Assembly (NCBI GenBank): GCA_018806985.1
Contig: JADANN010000401.1
Coordinates: 558,001 to 622,000 of the forward strand
DNA length: 64,000 nt
Direction: 5' to 3'
From: Angiostrongylus vasorum
Lineage: Eukaryota > Nematoda > Chromadorea > Rhabditida > Metastrongylidae
Below, piece after piece: positions 10,265 through 22,479 of the stretch. Both the position numbers and the translations under genes were made by a program. The notes beneath the pieces were generated by a model. That model saw nothing but the letters and a program-made list of their open reading frames with translations. It had not been told where the DNA came from and ran no database searches. How positions within the stretch are numbered: position 1 is the stretch's first letter; each line of letters opens with the position of its first letter.

Positions 10265-13200
10265 CACCTGTATCACCTGTAGTCCCGTTGATCGTCGAGT
10301 GACTCGAGCGGGCGCAAGTAAGTCTTCCATTCTTCCCTGTCGCGTGCAAGAGTCACCAAGTGGGTTCTGCTCGCTCCAAGGACTCGTCGAGCATCATATC
10401 TTTCTTCAAGGCTCTTTGTGAAGAACTCCGACCATCGGGTCGGTGGTCTTCCTGCAGTACGTTTGACATCCCGAGGAATCCAGTCACTAACGGCTCTTGT
10501 CCATCGGATGTCATTCACACGCATTACGTGTTCGGCCCACCTTTATCTTCGATTGTTTGGCGTACAGAACAGCATCTTTGATTTTTGACCGTTGACGCAG
10601 GTCGGAGCTTCGGATCCCTTTCCTTTACTTGTGTGGAACGGGATACTCCTAGCATCGCCCTTTCGACTGCGCGCTCGATATCGCTAAGTGATCTTTCATC
10701 CTGCTTATGCAGCGACCAAGTTTCTGACGCATACGTTAGGGGCAGGAAGTACCGTTGAGTCGAAAAGGTGTGCACGGGTTCCTTGTTCTCTTCACTACAT
10801 CCTCGATGCTCTTGAAAGCACTCCCAAGCCGCTCGTTTCCTTCTGCTCAGCTCTGGAGCTAAGTCGTTCATCATATTGATTTCCCGACCTAGATAGATAT
10901 AACTGGAGCATTCGGAGATATTCGTTCCGTTGAGCATGAATGGGGACATGCGAAACCAATCCCGTTCTTCATGAACATCGTTTTTTGTGAGATTTAGTTG
11001 AAGACCAATCTTTCCACAGGCTTTATCAAAGTCGGCTAAGCATACGTTCCGCTTGGCTAATGTTTGGTGTTATAAGGACGATGTCATCAGCAAAGCGAAG
11101 ATGGTGTAACTGCTGACCATCGATTTTCACTCCCATATTATCCCATTCCAATGTTCACATGACGTTCTGGAGGGTGGCGGTAAATAATTTTGGCGAGATG
11201 GTATCGCCTTGCCTAACTCCTGTTTTTGACGTCAATGATAATATCGCCGTAGAATGGTGATACCTTGGTTGTGAAATTTTTGTACACCTCACGAAGAATC
11301 TTTATGCACTGAGTAGGGACTCCTTGACTATCCAGGGCTTCCAGGACTGCTTCTATCTCGACTGAATCAAAGGCCTTTTGTAAATCGATGAAGGTGAGAC
11401 AGAGCGGTCTTTTTGTACTCTAGCGATACTTCAATGAGCCTTGTTACCGTGTGGATATGGTCCATCGTACTAAATCCTTTTTCGAAACCCTGCTTGCTCA
11501 CATGGCTGTCCTTCGTCCAGTGTTCTGTCAATCCTGTTTAGGATGACTCGAGTGAAAAGTTTGTAGACGACAGACAGTAAGCAGATTGGGCGATAGTAGC
11601 CGATATCGTGTAGGTCACCCTTCTTGAACAATAACACGGTCTTGCTGGTCTTCCACTGGGTAGAGACCTTGCATTCAGACAGGCAACGTGTGAAGTGCCG
11701 AGCCAGTGTGTTTACGAGCATTGACGGAATTTTCTTCAGGTGTTCTGGTTTTATCCTGTCCGGACCTGGTGTTGTTCGATTTTTCACCGACGAAATGGCA
11801 TGTCGGATTTCGGATGGGAGAACCGGTGGTACAACATATCCATCCTCCTTTATTTCATATGACGGAAGGTGGACGTGGCTATCAAAGAGATCCGAGTAGT
11901 ATTCGTGAATTATTTTCTCCATTGCCTTTGTGGACGTTGTTACTGTTCCGTCTGGACGCCGGAGTGCAATCATTTTGGTCTTGTAATTGGCGAAGCTTCG
12001 GTGGGCTTTGCGAATGCTTTTCCCAGCCTCTGCAGCTTCGACCATTACAGCTGCTCTTCTCTCTTTAAGATCTTTTATCGCCTGTCTGCACTGTTTTGCA
12101 AGTTCGGACGTTAGTTCGCGGTTGCCTGCAGCTCGTGCGATTCCACGCTGGCGTATTAGCTCAAGTGTTTCTAGGGACAAACGTCTCTTGGTGACTTTCG
12201 AGCTTTCATAGCGCTAACGTGAAGATCTTGAATGAGCCGATCGTATTCTTCGTCGATGTTATCGACAACGGCACCTTCCCAACAACCAACTAATGAATTG
12301 AATAAGTCCCAGTTTGCGGTGGTTCTGCGACTTCGGTTTTTTGAATTTAGCGGCTTTTTTCTCCTTTGCGTGAGAAATAGAATCTTGCACGAAGGATGCG
12401 GTGGTCTGGTCCCTTGTAGAGTTTTGGGACAACAGCGACATCGGTTAGTCAAAACCTTCCATTTACTATGATGTGGTCTATTTCGTCATGGTACTCCCCA
12501 TTGGGAGACTCCCACGTCCAGCGCTGAGGGGTGGCGCTTCCGGAACTGTGAGTTACCTTCTCTGTAGGACTTTTCCAAGTCCAAATGGAACGCTTCGACT
12601 TCTTCTTCGTCATAGTTTGATGTCGGCGCGTAAACGACGAAGATTGTCAAAGCCGGTATTGATCCACATTTTTTTAATCGAAAACGTCCGATTCGGGTTG
12701 TAAGTTGTTCGAATGAATCGATGTTCATAGACAAACTCGTGTTGACGAGAACGCCGACGCCGCCATTTCCTCTACTGTCGCATGTTCCGAGGAAAAGTTT
12801 TTCTCCGGTGTCATAGCCGGCGTTGAAAGGCTGGAGTCTTCTCGTCTCGGCCAGTGCCGATGAGGTCGTACTTTATCCTTCTTGCTTGCATGTGCAAGTC
12901 TTCTATCTGCTTCTCTCTTCCGAGTCCTTCTATCGAGGACTCGGATGTAAGTGTACGTGCATTGTAGGTACAGATCGTCGCCATAGTTCTTTGAAATCCA
13001 GGCAGCTTCCATTGGCCCTGAGATTTTAGCAGCTTCTCCGTACTCGTCCTACCCAAGGCTGCGAAACCGGGGGCTCTTTCGGAGGGGAATGAGGCCCGTT
13101 TTTTTTACTGTGTTTAGCATTTTGATACCCACGTATAGCTTGCTGGGCTCTGAACGTGGGGGCTGGGTATACTCACGGGTAGCTTGCCAGGCTGTTCCAG

Positions 13201-13542
13201 AGTGGACATGGACCTATTTGTTGGAGGCGACTCCTAACCGCCTACTATATGCTTCCCTGTCACTTGATTGCAGGCTTTTGGCCGAATTGACTCGTAGAAT
13301 CCAATCTGCATAAACTAGAACGCACCCACACACGCGTGCATGAATACGCTCCGTAAATGCATAAAGTATGTGCCAAATCGGCGCAGTAGAAACAGGGAGT
13401 CCATCCCCTGGATCCACCTGCGTCTCAGGGAAGCAAAAGTCGCTTTTGGTCCGCGATTAACTATCTATCCGCCACCTGTGGACGCGCCACGTAGCCTTGC
13501 GACTAACTGGCTCGAGATCCCTCATATGAGGGAGATCCGTGG
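10265..13542 (-). mobile_element. Full-length RTE-clade non-LTR retrotransposon, broken
   Basis: A LINE of about 3.28 kb on the minus strand. CTATAATAAAAT occurs at 10253-10264 and at 13543-13554, a perfect 12-bp target-site duplication that fixes both ends. A 5' untranslated leader of about 480 bp is followed by endonuclease, reverse transcriptase and C-terminal regions. The 3' end carries two copies of ACAGGTGAT, matching the short-repeat tails typical of RTE elements rather than poly(A). The insertion fills most of the intron between 9775 and 13923. Confidence 0.9.
10273..13056 (-). pseudogene. RTE-type endonuclease/reverse transcriptase, frame-broken
   Basis: In order on the minus strand: an APE-type endonuclease start (CTYNARTLTSESSIEGLG, near 12975), a GGVGVLVNTSLSMNIDSFEQ block near 12720-12780, and an IFVVYAPTSNYDEEEVEAFH block near 12600. 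The RT domain follows: TPGPDRIKPEHL near 11770 and the finger block GYYRPICLLSVVYKLFTRVI near 11570. An FADDIVLIT catalytic motif with the two aspartates lies near 11080, and the thumb/C-terminal block TYASETWSLHK is near 10720. It ends LDDQRDYR and stop at 10273. The longest intact piece is 11470-12180. At least five frame changes separate the pieces, one beside an A5 run near 11480, so the copy is dead as assembled. Family membership is clear; activity is not expected. Confidence 0.9.
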
Positions 13543-13612
13543 CTATAATAAAATATGCACTAAAAATGATTAGCGTTAAGTTAACAAGAAAACTAGCTGT
13601 TATAAATTATTT

Positions 13613-13636
13613 CAACCCCAGGTCGAATCGATGTAG
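13613..13636 (+). promoter_or_regulatory. Orphaned original 3' splice site copy
   Basis: TTTCAACCCCAG|GTCGAATCG at 13611-13630 is the upstream copy of the acceptor duplicated by the SINE. Reading from it in the exon frame gives V E S M then TAG at 13634-13636, so its use would truncate the protein after four codons. Confidence 0.6.
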
Positions 13637-13918
13637 AGGGCGCATGTGACACAGTGGTCTGAGGCCTGCAACATACATGGGATCGATCCCCGTGCCTCAG
13701 GCTCACCAAGCATTCCATCCCTCCGTGATCAGCAAATTGGTACCAGACTTGTCTGGTAGGATAGCAGCACTGGCTCGATACATCGACAGCCCACCGCCAG
13801 TTATTATAAAGGCCAGATACGTATTCAAACACCTGTAACGATTCTCAATGAAGTCGAATGCTTGGCGCATCCGTCAAGGATGTGATACACCAACATCGAG
13901 AGCCTTATCCTTTTTTAT
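13633..13918 (+). mobile_element. Family A SINE inserted across a 3' splice site
   Basis: A full-length plus-strand copy, with its head at GGGCGCATGTGACACAGTGG (13638) and its tail CCTTATCCTTTTTTAT. CCAGGTCGAATCGAT flanks it at 13618-13632 and 13919-13933, a 15-bp exact duplication that extends to TA after one mismatch. The duplicated bases contain the intron-ending AG and the first 11 bases of the exon at 13923. Confidence 0.9.
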
Positions 13919-13922
13919 CCAG

Positions 13923-14100
13923 GTCGAATCGATATATTCGTGGAAGACCGTGTGTTCAGTTCCAATTAAAGACGATCCCTACACCTTCACTGGCTTTAAG
14001 TCAGGAGCAAAGTATATAGTGGCGGTTTTGCCTACAATTCTTCTCGATCGACACTTCCCATCAAAAGAAAGCGGCACTTCTGTAAAAGAACAGATTCAAG
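13923..14100 (+). CDS. Fibronectin type III-like unit 2, second exon
   Basis: 178 nt, entering in phase 0 (matching 9775) and leaving in phase 1 at CAAG|gtttgt. It begins VESIYSWKTV and has TFTGFKSGAKYIVAV, the W..V and L..G..Y...V pattern of the C-terminal half of an Fn3 module. Joined to the 9663 exon it gives one plausible divergent Fn3 domain. Its acceptor, TTTTTTATCCAG, consists of the tail of the family A SINE at 13633-13918 plus the duplicated CCAG, so the present pyrimidine tract derives from the transposon. Confidence 0.7.
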
Positions 14101-14758
14101 GTTTGTCAAATAAAATATCTCTCTTTCTAGTAAAAAATGTATAATCTTGTTTGTTTTTTCCATGGCAAAGCTAACAGCTTCCAACTATGCATGCAAAAAA
14201 TTTGGAAGACTTGAGATACGGTAGACGAAATTGCACCTCATCTAACAGAGTAAGCGGATCCATTACTAAGTGGCTATCTTTTTTCGAGTAGCTCGACAAC
14301 AACGTGCTAGAAGAACACTTCGTTTGCCGATCAGCCGTTAGAAATTCTTTCAAAGAATTCATGGGCTGATTTTTTATGAGCCCGAATTCCTGTGATTTTT
14401 ATCGTGACAGGAAAAGATATATTTATATCTTGTTGGGAAAAGGGAATATATAGATTCTGATAGCTTTTACTTTCCTTCACAAAGCTTAATATGAGCTGAA
14501 ATATAAGAATCTCAGTTGAAGGTTGAAAACTTTGGTTTTTCTGACCACTTATTAGTATGTGCACATTACCGCTTTCCACTTGGTTCTACTAGAAAAACTG
14601 AAAGAAGTGAAATTTTTGGAGTTCAAAATGAAGGTGCTTATTCAAGAAGGCGACCTGGAACAAGTTCAGATTAAGCGCAGTACTGGAATTTTTTTCTTCC
14701 TTTATAGATTAAATTGCTTAACTGGTATTTATGAAACTGAACAATCCAATAATTTCAG

Positions 14759-15773
14759 TTGAAAAGATGTCCACGAACATGAGTTTACCTGTGCATGCCA
14801 CACCTGCCAAAGATTCTAAGGTAAAGATACCTTTACGGTTAGATCATTATTGACACTTGAAGCCCACTAATTCTAAATAAGTTTGAAAAAATGTCTTTGT
14901 CCATTCGTCAGGACTACTGTTTCTGGCTGGATTTCTCTGACATTTAGATTTTCTTCGGAAAATGGCATGGCGGTGGGACGGATGATTTCGTTTCCTCCTT
15001 ATCTGTCACGAAAATTAAGGAGGATAGCCATGAGTACTACAAGGTAAGCGCTTTTTTGTGCTGATTTGTAGAACTCCGTGAAAAGATCTCTTTAGGACCA
15101 GATCTCATCAATTCCTTTCTAATTAAAACTGATTTAATCACTTGTTTCTTTGTAACCTTACTTAGACCGTAACTCATCAGGTTTCACTAAATCGTATGAC
15201 TGTTAGTTTTAATAGATGTGAGCGTTTTAGTTTCTTTACAGTTCGGTATTCACTAAATTGAAACTGATTTCGTTTAAAAGTCGTCTTTTTCGCGCTTATC
15301 ATTTATCATATTTGTCATGTAACCCCCTTTTTTGACAATGAATGAGCATCGTTTCCGTTGCTAGTAGTGATGGAGTTAGATGAATGCGTCTACGAAGCGG
15401 CTCCTCATGAGTAAAAGCTGTCCCCCGGTACTCGAAAAGTATCCAAACAGGTGTAGATTTTTTAAGGAAATCTAGATGGATGCATTCTAAACGGTTTTTT
15501 AATCTCCTTTAAGTTAACAATATGTGTGATCTTTAGGTATTGTGGGTACTGTAGGAACGTGTTTGGTTACACCAATAGGTATCGACTATGAACACCGGCA
15601 GACACATTCCTATTCGTTCAGACTATTCTGCAAAACATCATCAACGTTTCTGGGCAAACATTCTTAATAAACGTCAACCATCCACCACCGGAAATCATCC
15701 AAGCAGATCGATACGCCATGGAGCTCGTCTATGGCGAAAGCGGAACTGTCGAAACTCCATCTGTCGCTCTCAG
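14759..15773 (+). CDS. Ig-like unit of the giant gene, three exons
   Basis: Exons 14759-14820 (after aatttcag), 14948-15043 (after catttag) and 15622-15773 (after tattcgttcag) join in phases 1, 0 and 0, and the last leaves in phase 2 at CTCAG|gtgtga. SSLSVTKIKEDSHEYYK followed by TILQNIINVSGQTFLINV matches the E-F-G strands of an intracellular I-set Ig domain (L.I..V..EDS..Y...). No F-strand cysteine is present, and the N-terminal half with its usual cysteine and tryptophan is weak. After the domain comes a proline-containing linker (NHPPPEIIQ). The next exon in phase 2 was not identified; the nearest convincing coding sequence of this gene is 30 kb away at 46388. Confidence 0.6.
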
Positions 15774-17335
15774 GTGTGAACTAAGTCAATGAATGACATA
15801 AAAGAAACATTGAAGGAGTCATAAACAACAATTACGTTAGCAATGAAGACGATGTTGACAAGGTGATGGTGAAGAGGATTGGTATTCTTAAAAGTATACA
15901 TCTCATGCAGATGCCTTCGCAGTAGATTCAGTTAATGAAGGAATGACGACCAGACTTGGTTTCGAATCTCTACCACATTCGACATTCACCAGTAAACGAT
16001 TATTTGATGGAGTTTTATGAGACTTTTTCCTTGCAAACTATTCATTATGAGCTGGAACGAAGTCGTCACATTCTTGCTTCTTTGGTTCTCAGGAGCCGAT
16101 ATGCCACATGTTTCGCATTTCTCAGAGTCTTTTTTTCTGTTTATTTTTAGATAGGAGGACTACAAATAGTCCATAAATGCAAAAATTATAAGAATAAATT
16201 ATGTTGGATTATATTAAGTTACGAGAATAATAATTAAAATAAAGAATAAAAAATTACAAAAAAATAATAAAAAATTATGGCAACAAAATGCACAAAAAAT
16301 CAGGCTGATAAGATTAATAAAATAAAAATACAAAAAATTCGATTTATAAGAATACATTTAAATGGTGCATTCATGTTGAGGTTCATTAAAAGTCAATCTT
16401 TTGAATCTCTGATTACTTAGCCTTCTTTTTTACTTTTGATGACTTAGAAAGGTAAGCAGAGCAGTGGATGTTTGGTGTGATTCGATGACGTGGATCTCCC
16501 AGATTTGTTTTCCAGCCGTAAAATATATATTGTATAAAAAATTTAGTTATGTGTGTGTGGCGCAGTGATAGAAGGTGCCCTGTGATACACATGTGGCATC
16601 AATCCTCGCACCGTGGCTCACCAAGCTTTCCATCCCTCTGGGGTCGGCAAATTGGTACCAGACTTGTCTGGGAGGATAGCAGCACTGGCTCGATACATCG
16701 GTGAGCCACCGCGAATCATTGTAAAGGCCAGATATGAATTCATTCACCTCCAACGGTGCTTAATGAAGCCGAATGCATTGCCCATCCCTCAGCGATTGAT
16801 CAACGGCGAGAGCTTTATCCTTTTACTTTATCCTTTATAGAAAGTTTATTCAACCATCTGCAAATTTTTATTATATATCTATATTCGAAAAACGTAAACC
16901 ACAAGGTAACCGAATGAGCTAGCTTTTGCTATTGTAAATTCCAAAGGAATAAATGAAAAAAAAACAACAACATCCCAAAAATCGTGGACCGGAATCTTGT
17001 AGGAAAGAAAGTAGAAGTCCCATGAATTCCATTAATGATATGTTGTCTATGATATTCATAGTTGTTTCGTGATAGCGCTAGTGAAGATTGAACTGCTAGG
17101 GAGGACTAAAACGTTTCCAACTGGAAGAGAAGTGAATAGAATTCTGAACTCACATAATACATACTTTGTCTGTTCCACTGTAGTTATTAAGCAAAAGAAA
17201 GAAAACGTACATCGTTTTCAACTGATGTATACACGTATTCATCATAGTGAACTAGACAAAACCATTACAGAATACAAAAAAAAATGAAGAAAAATGAAAT
17301 ACAATGAGGGCTTTGAGAGGCGGTCAATGTTGAGT
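15774..17335. other. AT-rich non-coding stretch with one SINE
   Basis: After the donor at 15774 I see no exon. Bases 16160-16400 are very AT-rich simple sequence (AAATAAAAAATTA-like). The family A SINE at 16551-16838 is the only recognised element. The last part (16840-17335) would include the 3' untranslated region of the minus-strand potassium channel gene; no clear AATAAA signal was found there. Confidence 0.5.
16551..16838 (+). mobile_element. Family A SINE, full length
   Basis: Box A TGGCGCAGTG at the head and a doubled TTTATCC tail (16812-16836). Well conserved through the CTCGATACATCGG and AAAGGCCAGATATG blocks. Confidence 0.85.
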
Positions 17336-20300
17336 TCAGTCTTCATCACCGTGAAGCATCGACTGAAGAACGAACTCATGTCGGTGGTGGTCGTGCTTTG
17401 CCTGTTCGGCTTGTTGCTCGTCTTGTGCTACTTTAATGAAGTTATCCACGATGATCGTAATCGGTAACGCCAACACCAAGACTCCACACATGATTGCTGC
17501 CGATGCGATAATCTTTCCCACTGAAACGTCTCAGATTTTTGTTGATGCGGTTTTTTCGTGATGATGTATAGAACTGGAATACTTGTCTACAAGCTTTATT
17601 GAGCGTTGTAAGCCTTGATTTATCGCGTAATATAGTATTCGACAAAACTCGTAAATCAATGTGATTTTGAAATGATCCTTAAAATTCATGAAGTGAGAAT
17701 AAGTTTGACTAGCTGGCGTACGACACTAACACAGACCACCGTCACTTTCGGGTAGTATTAGAGTCCTCATAGAAGTTTCTGCCTGCTTGAGATTAGTGGA
17801 TAGGTAATCAATCAGTTCTCCCTAGCAATGCCACGAAATAAATCATGTGGAGCGCTACATCCCACGACTTTTTCGTCATTCAAAAAAGTTTATGAGAAAT
17901 TCCGTTAATGGTCGCGAAGCACCACCAATACGCATGAAATGAATTCTGGTGGTAGCCTTTTTTAAGTTTTGAGGAGTTTCCAAATGAATAGTATCTGTAG
18001 AAAGTGAGTAAGTCGAAACTTGGAATCGTATACCTATGCAAGGTTAATTTTTGCGGGAAATGACAGCAAAGTTTTAAACACTTCGCACCACTCAACAGAT
18101 TGCTTGGTAGGCTTCCTCATCGTGTTTTAAGAATGGAATTCAGTTAACCGAACCATAGAATGATGTCAACTGCTGAGTAAAAAAATGGTTTCATAGTGTT
18201 TATTCCTTATGTTCGAACTTTTTAAGAAGGTTTTATAAGTAAAACCGGGTGTTGAAACTCACTGGTTGTGGCCGGAACTGCGTCTCCATATCCTACTGTG
18301 GTCATGGTCACGATGCACCACCAATACGCAGCTGGTATACTAGTGAATGGCGTACCATCTTCGTCCTTTTCGAGGAAGTATATCATTGTCGAGAAGAATA
18401 CGACACCCGTCAATAGTACTATAGTCATCATTTGCAGCTGTTTTTGTGATCGTTGTAATGTCATACCAAACGTTTGTAATCCAGACGAGAATCGACCGAG
18501 TTTAATGATTCGAATCACTCGTAATACTCTCAATATCCTCACTACAAGAAATGCCCATCGTAAATCTCGTAGTTTTTTGTCATCAACGCCACATAGTGTG
18601 AGCAATAGTTCGAGGTAGAAAGGCACGATGGCAAGCAAATCAACAAGATTCAGCGGTTTAAGCGCGAAACGTAGCTTTCGCGGTGCTGCAAATAATCTTA
18701 GAGAGTACTCGACAGTGAAGAATGCAATGCAAATTCGTTCAGTGAAGACAAACACCGGATGCTCGACTCTCATCTCTTCCACTTTTTCCACCACCGTAAC
18801 CGTGCCATTCGGAAGAACTATCGTTTCATTCTGCGGAGGCATGTAATGCGTTACCTAAACGAGAATCACATCGAGCGCTTTATTTACTGATCATAAAGTT
18901 TTCTGAACAACGATTTCGTTTTAGTCAAGTACAACTATTTCGTTACTATGATATCGAACACTGGAACACAGAAAGCAAGGTGCTGCTTCGAAATCTCCCC
19001 AGCACTTTCCTCCAACCAGCGTGGGAACGCCTTAACTCGGCTATTCCAAGACCACAAGGAAATCTCACCCGACCAGCATTCTACGACATTTATAATTAAG
19101 GCGAAATCCTCAAGTGACAGCTGAAACAACGCGCAAAATGGTTCGAAGACCTTTGTGGACGATGAATGCGAGAAAAACGAATCGAATGCAAGAAATGCTG
19201 GGGATGTGGTGGGAGATTCGTAGAGTAGATGTGATGACGGTAATGTAATAAAAAAAAGTGTCAAACAGAGTACTCTACATATAACTGAAATTGGACCTTT
19301 TGAATTTACACGAATCGTAGAGGACAGCGAACGGTGAGTGGTTCGCTGAGCATAATAAAGCTAAAAAGATAAGTCTTCCGTCATTGACCAAGCCCTGATG
19401 GATGTGGCATGCATTCCACTTCATCAAGCATCGTCAGAAATGATTGAATACAGGTCTACGGAATGACTTGCTATTGCTTACCAATTTACCAAATCAGTTA
19501 TTAGTTATTCAGAGGATAAAGGATAAAAAGCTCTTGGCGTTGATCAATCACTGAGGGGTGCACCATGCATTTGACTTCATCAAAAATCTTAGAGATGATT
19601 AAATGCATATCTGACTTATACAATGACTAGCGCTCGCTAACCGATTTATCGAGTGCTATCCTTGCAAACCAGTCTGGTACCAATTTGCTGACGCCGAAGG
19701 GATGGAAGGCTTGATAAGCCTGGGACGTGGGGGATCGATGTCATGTGTATTGCAGGGCGCCTCTGACTACTGTACTACACGCACCCCTATTAGTTATTGC
19801 TTGATACTTGGTGCTTGAATGATCCGTCCTCACTGGTTGTGCAGGCCCCAGCATAATCCCCATTTTTCGGAGATTTGCTGGTTAAGCCATTATGGTTCCC
19901 TGGAGTCCCGAGGTCAGCCTGGCCAAAGTCTGCCCAAGGTCTTCACCATCATAAGCAGTTACAGCCCTTGGGGATCAGAGGGATATTTGCCACGATGCGA
20001 CTTTGATAGCAGGACGGTGGTGGTTCCTGCTATTGGTTTACTCTTAGCTAGACTTCCTTATGGAAACACCGGACTCCTCTTCAGCTTAGGAGACCTTGCC
20101 AGGGGATAAAGCTCCCCGCTGGACATCGCAGCCCGACGCTCTGGAATACCTCCCAACCACGATGAGGTGACAAACCGTTGGGAGGATTAGTTATTAGTCA
20201 CAAATTATTGTCATCGGGCAACCATTATCATCAACAGCCATCCTGCATAAAAGATCGCTGCTTGGTGAGGTTGCCTCCTTCGAAGTCCACTGAAAAAGAT

Positions 20301-22420
20301 CCGACTCGACACCGAGCACGAAGGCACCATATAGAGATTACGAACAACTGTGGACTGTCCACTCAAATCAATCCGGCTCTGATGAAGATGAAGACGTGGA
20401 AACGTTAACTCGAATAAGTGTTCAGTGGTAACCTCGTGTTGTTCTCTCCATGAAATAAGGTATCAAATCAGTGTTTTTTTTTCTCCCTGATACCTCTAAT
20501 GTCAATGTACCGACGCCGGTGAGATGGAAAGCTCGATGAGCACTGGATGCTAGATCGAACCAACGAACACGTGTGTATTGCGGAGCACCTCTAACACACT
20601 ACACTCGTCACAATCGCGCGCTTAATATCTTCCGAGACTCATTTCAAAAATATTGGTATAGAATTTCCTTTTTGTATTTTTTGACGGTACTTGTGAATGA
20701 TTAAATGTGGTTCTAGAAATCCTTTAGGTTAAAAAGACCACAACAACATTGCTGTTCATAAATTGTTAATAACCATTTCAAAAAGCTCTTACGACTGCAG
20801 CCAATATACTCCAACTAGAAAAAGACCATTTTCCAATGAACCGTAATTTCTCAGAAAGGATCTAAGTAATAGTGCTTTAGCATACTGTCATTTCTATCTT
20901 CAGATATCCTTATATTGTAGCCCATTAAGTGAAATCGATAACTTTTTGGACTCAAAATCGACTATTTCCGTATCCCGTTAGCTTACGGAAAATAATCCTA
21001 TCAAGTGCTTATTCTGTATTTCCATAATGATAAGCAGCTGTATTTCTCATGAAGTGTTTGGTTCATTTCACTAAGAACCTTAAATTATTTGTCTTTGAAG
21101 TTTTAAATATTTCACTACTATTGCAAAATTCCTACTATGATCTTATGAATTCGGGAAGTTTTGTCACCTCTACTAAACGGGCAATAAATTTTATACTACC
21201 AATACAAGTTGTAAACCTATGCAGTCATTCAAGCGATTGCGCGAGTGGCACAGATGTTGGAAGTTTCCCCACAATTCACGCGTGGTCGTTGGTTCGATAC
21301 CGCGCAAGGGATTCACGACGTTTTCCACTTTTCCATGGTCAGGGAAATTGGTACCCGACCAGTTGGGAGTATAGTAGCACTGACTTCATACATCGGTAGG
21401 CCACAGAAGTCATTTTGTAAACCAGTTATGCATTCATTCATCTCTAATGATGCTTAATGAATTCGAATGCATGGCGCATCCCTCGAAAGTTGATCAAAGT
21501 CGAAAACTTTATCTTCGTAATCCATTTATGAAAGTTGCTTTTCTTGACGCTTTCAAGTATTTTTTAAAGTTAGCTGCCACCTGGAAATCGGGAATAGTGC
21601 CGAAACTGAGACCCATGACGGAAATGGCGACAAAAAGTGTGGAAGACAGTTCGAACGCTTTGGCTTGCATTGACGAACCCGGTCGTTCAAGAAATGTCCA
21701 CATTCGTCGCCGGACTTTACCAAACATCAATTTCTCGAACGTTGTATCATCCACCTAAAGAAAAAACATTCTTTTCTTGAAGGACGTATCAAAGATAATC
21801 TGTCACCTTTTTCCTCTTCTTTTTCCTCTTGTTTCTTTTGTGGAACGATGTCGGCACAACACGAACCGACGTGTTGGTAAGAGATAAGCCAAAAATCGAG
21901 TTCACTGAGAAATGCTGCCGGACATACCTATATTTTATCACCTACTAAAGATATGTCAGTTATCGGCTGATTAGTTAGCCGATCACAGAGATGTCCCAAA
22001 GACGCTTGACTCAACAAGCTTAGATCTGGCGCTACTGGATTTCGTAGTATTGTTTACGACAAGAAGTAAAACCTACAATTATACCTGAACTATTTAAGAT
22101 GCACTGAACAGAGAAATAAAGATTTGGGCGTATTATGGGCGTTCATTATCCTAATTGGTTATATATTTGATAGCGAAATATAAACTCCTTAGCATAAATG
22201 ATGACTAAGATGAGAAGTAGAATCAACAGACAAGGCTAGAAATAATGAAAACTAGGTCAGCTGGTAACAACTAATTGTTCTGATAAAGTTGGCATACTAT
22301 GAGCTGCTTTGGACATCTGCATTTTTCTATCCTGACGTGAAAAAAGCTGCGTTTATTTGGGCAACTTCAACAGCTTTTATTCTGTGGTGTTCTGCTTCTT
22401 CTACTTGCAACTAATAGTCG

Positions 22421-22479
<59 letters not shown>

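Noticed and set aside
10095..10421. Plus-strand open frames across 10095-13573
   Set aside because: Antisense shadows of the RTE and of the SINE beside it.
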